Origin: Lonicera japonica
Taxonomy: Eukaryota > Streptophyta > Magnoliopsida > Dipsacales > Caprifoliaceae
Direction: 5' to 3'
DNA length: 64,000 nucleotides
NCBI GenBank assembly: GCA_021464415.1
Contig: CM038466.1
Coordinates: 47,553,356-47,617,355 of the forward strand
Shown piece after piece: positions 21,780 through 32,379 of this stretch. The translations under genes and the position numbers were made by a program. The notes under the pieces were generated by a model. That model searched no databases and was not told where the DNA came from. It worked only from the letters and a program-made list of their open reading frames with translations. Each line of letters begins with the position of its first letter. The stretch's first letter is position 1.

Positions 21780-23330
21780 CAAGGTTCCATTTCTGCCTTA
21801 AGGTGTCGCGAGTGGAGACTACTTGAGGAACTCCAGTGATACAATCTGGTGGTTCATCACAGGCAAAATATAGCCTTCTTGCCTAATCTTGTAGTTACTC
21901 TAGTTCTGTATAACCAAGTAATTGTGTGTCAAGGAATTGATGAAGATCTGGTAGAATGTCGGAATAAAATTCTAATTGGTGGGCAGGTAGAGAATGTCAC
22001 CCTGGGTGAGGATGGAGGCATTCGATATAAGGGGAGATTAATAGTGCCACGTTCCAACAATGAACTGAAACAAACAATCCTAGCCAAAGCCCACAATTCC
22101 TAGTTTACCATTCATCCGGGTAGTACTATGATGTACCGATATATAAAACGCACTTACTGGTGGTAGGGTATGAAGCGTGATGTAGCAACCTTTGTGTCAT
22201 ATTGCTTATCATGCCAGTGTATCAAAATTGAACACCAAAACCCCAGAGGACAACTTCAGCCTCTTTCCATGAAGTGGGAAAACATTACCATGGACTTCCT
22301 CATGGGATTGCCGAGAACGCAAAAGAAGCATAATGCAGTGTAGGTAATTGTTGACCAACTCACTAAATCATCCCATTTCCTATCGATCCGTGAAACTGAT
22401 TCTTTGGAAAAGCTAGCGAAACTCTATGTCAATGAAATCGTTAGGCTCCATGGGATACCGTTGTCAATTGTTTCTGATCGTGACCCCCGTTTTAAATCTT
22501 AATTTTGGGAAGCTCTCCAGCAAGCCATGGGCACGAGATTGACTTATAGTTCAGCATTCCATCCTTAAACCGATGGGCAATTAGAAAGGATAATCCAAAT
22601 TCTTAAGGATATGCTTAGGGCATGTGTTTTGGACTTCTAGGATAATTTGGACGACTACCTCCCTCTAGCCAAATTCGCCTACAATAATAATTTTTAAGCC
22701 AGTATTGGTATGGCTCCTTATGAGGCCCTATATGGAAGACCCTGTAGATCGCCAGTGTGTTGGGTCGAGGCTGGGGAGGCTTCATTACTTGGACTGCAAT
22801 TAGTTCAAGAAACCACCGAGAAGATCAAGATGATCAAGCAACGACTGATAACGGCCCAAAGTCGTCAAAAAAGTTACTATGATAGGAGGCGTAGACCATT
22901 TGAGTTTGAAATGGGTGACTATGTATTCCTTAAAATCAAGCCTCGTCATAGCGTGGTGCGCTTTGGAAACAAGGGGAAGTTGGCCCCGAGGTACATTGGA
23001 CTGTTTGAAGTAACTCAACGTGTAGGATCAGTCTCTTACCATATAGCCTTACCCCCTTCACTGCAGTGTGTTCATAATGTATACTATGTATCAATGCTTC
23101 GTAATTATGTGCCAGATCCCTCTCATATTATCCCGAATGAAGAACTTGAAATCAATGATGATGTATCTTATGAGATATGTCCAATAGCTGTCGTCGATTG
23201 CAAAAAACAAGTCCTTCATAATAGAGTAATTCCTTTGCTGAAAGTCATCTGTCGACATTATGGCGTGGAAGAAGCCACGTGGGAGCTCGAGTCAGAAATT
23301 CAGGCGAAACACCCACATTTATTCAATTAA
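21780..23330 (+). pseudogene. Chromovirus integrase with chromodomain-type tail
   Basis: The Zn-binding N-terminus is visible (IHPGSTMMYRYIKRTYWW then YCLSCQ near 22200). The D,D,E core blocks are [19 protein letters not shown] and TDGQLERI. At least seven stops (about 22102, 22165, 22342, 22500, 22568, 22640, 22697) break the core. From 22710 to the stop at 23328-23330 the frame is open and includes APYEALYGR, the GPY/F-like LAPRYIGLFEV and a chromodomain-type end (IPLLKVICRHYGVEEATWE, ending KHPHLFN). That tail places the element among chromoviruses, Tekay-like; such tails can bind histone marks and guide insertion. Confidence 0.87.
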
Positions 23331-23373
23331 GGTACCCTTTAACTTTACTTAAATTTTGAGGACGAAATTTCCT

Positions 23374-23386
23374 AAGGAGTGGAGGT
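23374..23386 (+). other. Polypurine tract
   Basis: AAGGAGTGGAGGT directly precedes the 3' LTR, after the typical 'GAGGACGAAATTTCC'. It would have primed plus-strand DNA synthesis. Confidence 0.75.
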
Positions 23387-26300
23387 CGTAATACCCCTAG
23401 ACTTAATTTACTTTTAAAAACTCTCACCTTATTTCATGTAGTTGATAAGCTGTGTTTTGGCTAGCGTTCTTATGATGTAATTTACCTACTTGTAGTTTTA
23501 AACCTTGGACATGTTGCTATAGTGTAATTAAGTTTGACTGACCAATTGTTTTATCATCCGGATAATCTGAATTGAAAACGAGATCTTAAACGCGTGTTTC
23601 GATTCTACACGATTTACTAAATTTTGGCCAACTTTGAGAGACCATAACTTCTTCATTCGATGTTTAAATGACTCCCCGTGCGGCCAAATCTTTCACTCAT
23701 TCCAATCTACAAGTTTCGTATTTGGCCCGAGTCAAGATTTAGACGTTTCGAGGCTTATTTTGGGCTCCTAAGGTGACAGAATGTTACAGCAATCACCATG
23801 ATCGATCATGGGCACTCCAGAGCACTCTAGAACACTTCATGATCGATCATGGTAAGCCTATAGGTCGTAATTGACCACTTTTGACCCGAAAACTCACCCT
23901 TTTAACCCCCTTTCTCTTACACTTTCGACCAAACCATTCCAAGGGAGAATGAGGGCTTTGAGAGCAACGTAGGGGAGGGTTCTTTGGAGCTTGGAAGACA
24001 TCCGATCCGTTGAGTCAAGCTTTGGCTTCCGAATCTTCTTCTCCTTCATCTTCAACCTTCCGCACCTTCATTAAAGCTCGGCGAAGCTTTAGGGTTTCAA
24101 ATTCTTGGGGAGTAGACATCACCACACCATCATTTTTGGAATTAGAGCTTCGTAGAGGTGGGAATATAGTATCAAATTCTTGGGGAGTAGACATCGCCAT
24201 ACCGGTTTGTTTAAAAACTTAAGTTATCTACACATGTTTTGGGTGTATAGTGAGATTATGATGTAGTGTTGAAATTAAGGACTCTAGTAGTCAACATATG
24301 GCTCAAATAGCATGATTCAACCAGAAATTTCTATCAAATACTTGTCTTTCATCAAAACCCACTTGGACTATATTTTACGGACAAAGAACTTTGTTAGAAA
24401 ATGTGTAATGTCTTTTGTTAGGACAACTAATAAATAATTATTTATGCTTGTTGATGTGACATCCAATTTAATCCTCTCTCGTAAATCACGGCCTAAGTTG
24501 CGTATAAGACAGAATTGGGCTCCGAATGGCCAAATTGGGTTCTGAAAAGGTTGGCATGGTTTGAAAACTTCCAACAAGTCATATTAATATATTTAAGTAT
24601 GTTATAATTACCATAAGTTGTTTTGGGTGGCTCGGACGGAAATCGGTTCGAAAATCACAAGTTTCGATCCTACGCGATTAATGATTTTTGCCCGACTTTG
24701 AAAGTCCATATCTTCTTCATCCGAACTCCAAATGAGTCCCTGTTTTTGGCCACGTCTTCATCTCAATTCCCTATACAACTTTCATGTTTTGGCTGAGACC
24801 CAATTCTAACTCCTTGAGGTCCAAAAGTGGGTGCAAAGTTGAGTTGTCGACCAAAAGCTGAAAGGGGCACCTTCAGGCCTAGGGAGTCGGCGACATGGAA
24901 AGGGATGTAGCCGACTACCTCAGGGAGTCGACTCCATGAACAGTAAGGAGTCGGCTACATCAGGCTGGCGAGGTTTTTTATATATTTCTTCTCCTCATTC
25001 CTTCCTCATTTCAACCAACCATCTTGAGAGCTCTTAGAGAGAGATTGAGGGGCTATCCTAGGGGATATTGTGAGATCACTCTATGCTTATTATCCCCCAC
25101 CAAATCAACATCATCATCATCATCTCCATCATCACTTTCATCTTCTTCCTCCTCATGAAGCCATGGCTAGGGTTTTGAGCTCAAAGTTAGGGTTTCTTGT
25201 CTACGCCTTTCCGGCTCAATTCTTCGGCGATTCTTCAAGGGATTGACCCTCCTAAGGTGGGAACAATAGTATTTTAACAAGTTTTCTTACGATTACAACT
25301 TATTCATCTCAAATCAAACTAAACCTAGGGTTTTTCTACCTAAATTGTACATTCATTGGGTTTGGGTAGATTTCTCTTGTTTCTTTGATTAATTTGGACT
25401 TGATATGATTATATATGGTGGATTATACTAGAAATCGCAATTTCTATCTTAATTTCCTAAAGTTTGGCATAAAACCCCTATATACGGATATGGTTATGAA
25501 CTATATGTTATGATACGCAAACATACGACGCGATACATGGTTTTAAAAGTATACTTTGACCATGATTACGCATATATGGAATATTGTTGTTTTACTTTGG
25601 CTACTGGCTTATACTTTATGTATTTTATTACTTATTTGGCGAGTCCGTAACTATGCTGGGCATGATTATAAACCCTTTATGTATAAACAAAGCATTACGA
25701 TGTTAAGGGGAGGTCTATATAGAATGTATATACCATGAGAACTACATTATATTTGGCTTGGATGCCATGTTTACTGAAATCATATAATGCCTCCCAAATT
25801 CATGATCTTTTAGCTAAGCCATTAGTTGACGGACCTGGCAAGCCTAGTTCAAGTACAACAACAATACCACTTCATGTTATACAATATGTATATTTACACA
25901 TATCATGAATGGATATATATATATACGAGTTATACGAATACATATGGAATGTATGTATATTCATATCTACATTTGTTGGATTCTATATTCTTATGATTTC
26001 ATGGATTTGATGAGTTGATTATATTTAGATACAGTTTGGTATTTATTATCGGACGGCCACACCGTTCATACTAGATAGATGGTTATTACTCGTAGCGTAT
26101 GCCTTGGTGGCTACGTGAGTATTATTGGTAGCGTATGCCTGTGTGGTTGCGTGAGGTAGCGTTTAGGTGGACCTGGTAGGTGGTCCCTGCCTTGGGCAGA
26201 AGAAATCGAGTTGCCGTCTATCTCTGTGCACAGTAGATGTATGAAAATCCTAGACGTGAGTATGATATATATGATTGATGTGATAGATCTAGTCTCGGTG

Positions 26301-27981
26301 CTGTGGCATATTCAGTATGATGATATATACACATATATTGCCTTTGTTATATTTTGGGTTGGGGACATTATATATATGCATATTATGAAAGGTTTTTTGT
26401 GCATTGACTGCTTCATAAATGTATTATATATGTACATGTATTTACAATTGTATATACACATTTCTACCCAGAGGAGATTTATTACACAGAAGCAGCATAT
26501 AAACCAACCTTACTTTCATTATATTGCATTGCATGGCATACATGGTTTCTAATCTATTTTCTTATACAAACCCTTATAGTTCCCACTGAGCCCGTTTGGC
26601 TCACTCCCATTTTCCAAACCAAGTTTTCCAAGTATTACCCGGGGAATGGTGCGATATCGAGTCTAGATAGCTCTAAAGAATGGATTACCAAAGTCGTGGG
26701 AAACAACTTGTGTCTTCTTTGTTTAAGTATTCATATTGTATCATGTTAAACTCTTAAGCCATATATGTAAAGTATTTGTATGAGATTGGAACCCTATTAA
26801 AGGGATCACTTTGTAATGTACTGTGCTTTTTATTTAACAAGTTGTTGACAGATGTGGAGATATTATTTTAAGTTAAACGCATGTTATTTGACAGGAAATG
26901 GTTTTATTAATAATACAAACTCCACATGCCATAAATTCTCATAAATACATGGTTTTATTCGATATGTTCAATTATATAAGCTCTAAGTTTTACAACTTTT
27001 CACCCGTCGTCGCGTACGACACCGTGATTAACTGGGTCCTGCAGGTGAAATCCTCTCAACGGGATTTCGGGGCATCACAGTTGAGTTCATCTATACGAGA
27101 ATTTCTCTTATTACTTGAAGTGTTGAGTTTTATACAAAATGGAGAATTATGAATGCTTGTTGTAATTGTTTTCTTGGGTGAGAGCCAATTGGTTAACTTT
27201 GAAAATTATTATTAGCGCTAGTCCATGATTGGTCCCAGGTTTCATCTCTAACGATTGAGACCTTAAGTTAGGACAGAGCGCCCCTGGGTGTAAGACCCGA
27301 AACCGTGCACGAAATATAACGGGAGGCCCTGCTGCCGCGTGGTTGAAAGACCATAAAATACAGACCTGGTTGTACGCTTGGATAGACGCGGTTATCATCG
27401 AGATTTGTGATTCGATAGTTCTGGGGTGAAGCCTGTATCAATTGTATTACAAGATTGTTGGCAGAAGCTACTTATATATGTGTGTGTATAAATAATGGGT
27501 AAAGGAGGTCTCACTACTTTTTCCAAATCCAATTTATTATATATGGTTCCCACTAAGTCCGGTTGACTCACTCCTACTATTTTCTATATAGGTACTTCTA
27601 CAAGTTCTTTAGGAAAGGGGAAGAAGAAGGACGACGCTTCTTAGATTGCCTCGCTTCTTGCCTTATAGCTAGTTGAGGGTCCTTCATATGGAAGGACTAT
27701 TGATCTTAATATTTTGTTTGCACCGGCTATGTGATATGTAAAATATATTTCCTTTATGACTGATATGTACATTAAAGATTGTGGAACTTGTGTTATGAGA
27801 CCTCATTAGAGGCTTGTTACATATACTTCATATGATATGGTAATGGTCTAAATTTTGGTTTTGTGGATATAGTCGCTCCTTAATATTCTATGTTCTTCTT
27901 TTTTTGGTCGCCGTCGAGTACGGCTCCGTGATTAATCGGGTCCCGAAGGGTAAATCCTCTTAACGGGATTTGGGCGTCACA
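23387..27981 (+). repeat. 3' LTR of the chromovirus, interrupted
   Basis: About 1.97 kb of LTR lies at 23387-24454 and 27085-27981, split by a solo LTR. It aligns to the 5' LTR throughout but with many substitutions and small indels, indicating an old insertion. It has a local duplication of 'ATTCTTGGGGAGTAGACATC' (24102 and 24176) and one palindrome unit fewer than the 5' LTR. Confidence 0.85.
24455..27079 (+). mobile_element. Solo LTR, chromovirus-type, 2625 bp, nested in the 3' LTR
   Basis: It begins TGTGACATCC and ends GGGGCATCACA, with a perfect 5 bp duplication GTTGA on both sides (24450-24454 and 27080-27084). The empty site is preserved in the 5' LTR near 13640 (GCTTGTTGAGTTCATC), proving the insertion point. 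Its first 200 bases resemble those of the solo LTR at 42069, so the two are of one family. No primer site or gag follows it. Confidence 0.92.
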
Positions 27982-28233
27982 TTTCAACAGTACTAAAATT
28001 TGATTTGACATAGGATTTTAATTTCGCTTATCAAATCTCAAATTGTTTTGTTAAAATTAGTAAAATCAACCTAGGCAATACAATCCCTACAAAAAAAAAT
28101 TCTTTAATGGAAAATTAGGGTATCCACCAACATTGCGACTATGTTATCCTAAAACTAAGGCTGAAAAACATGTAAATAAAAAAAAATCTACGCATATTCT
28201 ACTTTTATTTAGAGTGTAATCCACTTAAACATC
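27982..28233 (-). other. Tat-like element leader, first part
   Basis: This lies between the chromovirus 3' boundary and the primer site at 28234. In minus-strand sense it is the first 250 bases of leader, presumed to continue at 12505 once the chromovirus is removed. No coding signal. Confidence 0.5.
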
Positions 28234-28251
28234 TCCCCAGCAGAGTCGCCA
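28234..28251 (-). other. Primer binding site (tRNA-Arg type)
   Basis: On the minus strand TGGCGACTCTGCTGGGGA begins one base after the LTR end. This primer site is typical of Ogre/Tat-lineage Gypsy elements, which are reported to use tRNA-Arg. Confidence 0.7.
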
Positions 28252-28252
28252 C

Positions 28253-29848
28253 TGCGATAACCCGCGCTTTCAGGGCCGAGTTCTCGTGGATGGCGATTCT
28301 TCCAGTTTCCTAATTTATTTGAAAAATAGTTAGTTTTAATTTGAAAAAGGATGACGGTTAGTAAAAAAAAATTAGAGTCACTAGTTTGTATTACTAAAAA
28401 AACAAAAATGTGTATTGAAGGGAAACATCTATAGATTAAATGAATTCTTACACACAAGTAGTGCGAAAACCAATTGATTTTAAGGTTTAAGGATTATGTT
28501 ATGAATCAGGAAGGTATTAGGCACTCAATTCGCTCTTTCGGTCTCTAAGTAAGATACCTGTGTAATTATAATCGAAAATCCGCATGCTTATTGATGTTAT
28601 TGCGTATTAATCCATAGTTTTTAGAAAATGAGATTTAGGGTGGGTATAGAAATATGTGATTCGTGGGTGTGATTTGTAAAGTGATTTCAATAATGGTCGA
28701 TAGCAAAACAAGTGTTTTGAAAATGATAGATAACAAAACAGGAGTTTTTATAAAACTTTGGGGCTTTTCGAAAGCTAATTCGGTTTGGAATCGGATATCC
28801 GATAATCCTCAAAATTCATTCAACAATAGTGTACAACAGTTTTATAATGTACACTTGCATTGATGAAACCAATACTCTCATAGCGGATATTTACATAAGC
28901 ACTGCGATTTATAGACCAAACTGGGTACAAACGCTTAGTGATTCCTTTGTAAAACGAGACTGCTAAAACCAAGATTTTGTGAAATTAACAGATAAAAACA
29001 TGTTAAAAATGGTTACAACTTATTCCACCCCTTTGGTTTTGAAAACGAGTTTAAAATTTGAAATATGACTGATTTTAGAATTCACAACAATTTAAACATG
29101 CGGTGCATCAATTATATTATAACTAATAAAATAAAGACAGATAAATAAATAAGGCTAGACTTTGATAAAAATTACCTGAGAGCCTTGAAAATGGAGGAAT
29201 AATATTTTAGAGTATTATTCCTGAAATTCCAAAGCTATCTGATGCTTTAAATGAGGTTAGTGCACGTGTATTTATAACCGAAATGGGGTTTTGAGGCTGG
29301 AAAATGTGTGTTTGTCGTGTGGATAGACAGGCCAAAAGCATTTGTCCATACATCAAACACAATTCACCTGAGATGGTTTTTGGCGTATCGGCCAAACGGA
29401 GCATCGGATTGATCTGATTTCTAGTATATTTTTCCATATTTGAGCTAATTTGGACATCGGGAATGCCTTCGTTTGATTACCCAAAGTGAACTCCCTATTT
29501 TCTAAATTCCCAGAGATTCTACCATTAGATTGAGCCGATTTCTGATTATACTCTTTATGGTACTGTCTAACAACCCTTAAAGTTTGAGGATGATCAGAAA
29601 TCATGAAGTCTCATTTTCTAAGTTTCACAAGATTAACGGTTTTCGATTTCTAATAGCTTCTGGTTATTCTCGTAACGTCTCTTTTAGCTGTCCTTTTTGC
29701 TTTGTTCTTCGACCTGTATCAGACGTGTAGAGTATGTATGTAAGTAAGTATGTATGTATGTATGTATGTATAAATGCTCGAGCAAGCATGCAAGATCTTT
29801 TTTTGGAAAATCGAGTTCTTACGGGGCTCACAAAATGAGATGTTGACA
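28253..29848 (-). mobile_element. Tat/Ogre-like Gypsy LTR, 1596 bp
   Basis: On the minus strand it begins TGTCAACATCTCATTTTG (from 29848) and ends GGGTTATCGCA at 28253, next to the primer site. The part nearest the primer site matches the truncated LTR at 5966-6790. It contains the GGAAGGTATTAGGCACTC-type motif common in this lineage and a TATG microsatellite near its start. Because a primer site follows, it acts as a 5' LTR. The gag and protease at 7430-9902 are probably the same element, split by the chromovirus. Confidence 0.8.
29732..29772. repeat. TATG microsatellite in LTR
   Basis: About ten units of a GTAT/TATG tetranucleotide, interrupted once by GTAAGTAA. Confidence 0.9.
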
Positions 29849-29859
29849 CCTACGTTCCC

Positions 29860-30590
29860 CAATGTTCTAACATTCCAAAAAATTCAATGTGGGGCTGAGG
29901 TCTTCGTAGTTTATGTTTACAAATGATAAATCTTCAATCACTATTTTCAAATTCTCAATCCTTGGTTACAAATCTTTAATTTCTGGTTATTAATCTTCAA
30001 TCACCGATGACTTAGAGAAGATCGGTCTGGTATCTTTCCTGCTTTTATAAGGTCTTAAATAGTATGCTGAATAGCCATGCAATTATCTGTTATGTGCCCT
30101 ACATTTTGGTGGTATTCACATCTTTCATTGAAGTTCCAATTAATGGGGAATGGATTCAGTACCGGTCGCGGTTTAATGGATATATCATCCCTACATCCTT
30201 CAGCTGCTTATATACCTTGCTTAATGGCCTTGCCAGTTGTGAGAAGTTCCTTTCCCTGAGTCTAACTCGGTTAGCTCCTTATTGTTACTATAACCCTGGT
30301 ATCCCAAAGAAGAAATACTGGCATATGTAGCAAAAGGATTAGCAGAATAGTCAATTTTGCTCTGAACATAAAGGTTGCATGTCGAAATCTAGTCTACAGC
30401 CGTGGTTGAAGCCTTTTTAAATTTTGCACTTGACTTCTTTACTTCAGTTTGTTTAGCCAATTCTTCTTCTATCTCATTTCCCACATGCAACAAGGCTCTG
30501 GAGCGGTCAAAGAATTAGGAAGGCTCTGTGCCAAAATTAATAATGCCCTTAACTAAAATGGAAAGTGTGTATTCTATTTCTCTATAGGTC
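29860..30590 (-). pseudogene. Second Tat-like gag fragment
   Basis: Minus-strand reading gives RSRALLHVGNEIEEELAKQT near 30510-30450, matching the block at about 9050. After frame changes it gives CEYHQNVGHITDNCMAIQ near 30120-30060, a CxxH...GHxxxxC gag knuckle, then HTIQDLIKAGKIP. It therefore retains the knuckle lost from the copy at 8.7 kb and is an independent copy. It runs directly into the LTR start at 29848 with no pol between. Either pol was deleted or the LTR-bearing element inserted into an older gag. Confidence 0.7.
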
Positions 30591-31440
30591 CTCTTAGACA
30601 ATAGCACTCATGCAGCAATACATCCATAATCAAAAAGTATTTACGAAGCTACAAGAATCATGATAAGTAAGGTCCACACTCAAAAATCTAAAAAGGAAAC
30701 AAATAGGGTAAACACAAAAAATAGGACGGACCACTTTTTCAAGTGGACCAAGTTTCCACTCTAGTTAACAACGGTAGACTGGAGATTTATAAGATTATCC
30801 ATTGATCAGGCGGCTGACTATAATATAACTCAACATTCTCCCATTGCTAAACCCTTAGCAAAACTTGTCCCACGTACAAGGCATACATCACAAAGGAAGA
30901 AAACTGACCACAGGAAGATATACATTTATAACAAACATGAGAACTAAAAATACAACACAAGCACAAGGATACAATTAAAACAAATGCCAGAATACAATTC
31001 ACTACTCTAAGTGACACATGAGACTCTTCACCGCTTGGTTCATTAGGAACCGGTCATTATTAAGGGCAATCTCTTCCTCTTATGCGTAAGTAACCCATAA
31101 TAAAACAAGTCCGGACCATAAACTTATAATCCACCAAAAGGGCGTGTACTTTGGAGGGGAAGACCTCAATATTTTCGGTTTGGATTGTCCCACTGACCAT
31201 CTCCACCACTCCTAGGGTGGAATTAGTCCCAAAACTAACTTTCCTTGAAGAAGGAAGAAAATACCACATTCGCTTGAATGAGGCATATGAAAACATTAAC
31301 ATATCAATAACAAGAAGCAAGTGCCTAATGTGCAATGATCAAATTCCAACCGTAGAACACAAGACCGGAAGGAAAAACAACCTTAACACTTGCTCTTAAA
31401 CACACATCTACCCATGAACCCGGCGAAAGAAAATGAACCT
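30591..31440 (-). other. Leader-type region downstream of a truncated chromovirus LTR
   Basis: It follows the primer site at 31443-31454 on the minus strand, so it is expected to be element leader. The minus frame 31060-31335 has no recognised domain. Its junction with the Tat gag fragment near 30590 is not defined. Confidence 0.4.
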
Positions 31441-31442
31441 AA

Positions 31443-31454
31443 CCTCTGATACCA
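31443..31454 (-). other. Primer binding site (tRNA-Met type)
   Basis: On the minus strand TGGTATCAGAGG lies 3 bases after an LTR end (GGAATCACA), the same type as in the chromovirus at 12506. Confidence 0.75.
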
Positions 31455-31457
31455 ATT

Positions 31458-31930
31458 TGTGATTCCTTAAATCCTGTTAAGAGGATTTGACCTCCGAGAC
31501 CCGGTTAATCACGGTATCGTACACCGACGATGGGTGAAATGTATGAAAAATACAACTTTTTCTTAAGGAAGTTTTCTCAAATTATGGCTAGATTAACACT
31601 AGAAATCCGTCAAAGACAAAAGTCTGCCACCATGTTACTGAACGATCAGATTGTAACGAATGGCTTGCTTCGCACGCCCATTTTGACCAACGAGAAGCAT
31701 GAATTGGCTTTCGGTCAAAACACAAAAGTCGTAGAGTGGAATTAATCAGATAAGAAACTGAGAAGTTATGATTTTTCAAAATTCGCTAAAATTTAGAAAT
31801 CGCGTAAAGTGAAAGCACGCGATTGACATCTTGACTTTAATTTGTACCACCCGAATTACAGAACAATTATTGCAAACTTAATATACCTAATATGACATGA
31901 AAAAATTATTGGATCAACTAAGAAGGGTCT
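31458..31930 (-). mobile_element. Internally deleted chromovirus LTR
   Basis: The 3' terminal 100 bases (GTGTACGATACCGTGATTAACC...GGATTTAAGGAATCACA, minus strand) are followed upstream, after an abrupt break near 31555, by the typical 5' part of such LTRs (CGCGATTT..., GACCGAAAGCC...). The middle of about 2 kb is missing, so this is a deletion derivative. Its far end is not sharply defined. Confidence 0.6.
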
Positions 31931-31939
31931 GGAACCTAA

Positions 31940-32379
31940 AGTTCACCCCCTAATGGAGATTAAGCCTTAACCGGGCTTACAAGAGGGATAAACGTGAAAA
32001 ATGGGATACAAGGTATTATAATCAAAGACATTAAACTCAGCTGTCATATTTATAAAACTTATTTTCATTAGTTCGTTCCTACAGCTGATTAATGTATTAG
32101 CTGTAGCGAGGAACGGTCGACCAAGAATCATTGGGATTCGCCCTTTTATGTTTTGAATAGGTTATGTGTCAAGGATTACAAAGTCCATTGGGAAATAATA
32201 TGTCTCAACTTGTATCAAAACATGTTCAATGACACCTCTAGGGAATTTAACAGATCTATCGGCTAATTGGATTGTCATCGATGTAAACTTCCGCTCTCCC
32301 AAATCCAATTGCTTAAAAACTGAATATGGCAATAAGTTCATGGCTGCCCCCAAATCTAGCAAAGCTTGCTCAATATAAT
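31940..32379 (-). pseudogene. Athila-like Gypsy protease fragment
   Basis: The minus strand reads ALLDLGAAMNLLPYSVFKQL, then SMTIQLADRSVKFPRGVIEH, FPMDFVILDT and, after a stop, ILGRPFLATANTLISCRNEL. This order is characteristic of Athila-type plant Gypsy proteases. The catalytic motif D-L-G-A is kept. The fragment is cut at 32380 by a chromovirus LTR and no other Athila domain is found nearby. Confidence 0.8.

Larger units (their letters stand above)
12506..27981 (+). mobile_element. Tekay-like chromovirus with two nested solo LTRs
   Basis: A full-length but dead Ty3/Gypsy element. The 5' LTR starts TGTAATACCCC at 12506 and the 3' LTR starts at 23387 (CGTAATACCCC). Both end in about ...GATTTGGG(G)C(A/G)TC(A/G)CA. 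Between them, in order, are a TGG TATCAGAGG primer site, gag, protease, reverse transcriptase, RNase H, integrase with chromodomain-type tail, and a polypurine tract. The flanking 5-mers are TTTCG (12501-12505) and TTTCA (27982-27986), a target duplication with one G-to-A change. Without the two nested LTRs the element is about 9.0 kb, usual for the Tekay/Del lineage. Confidence 0.88.
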
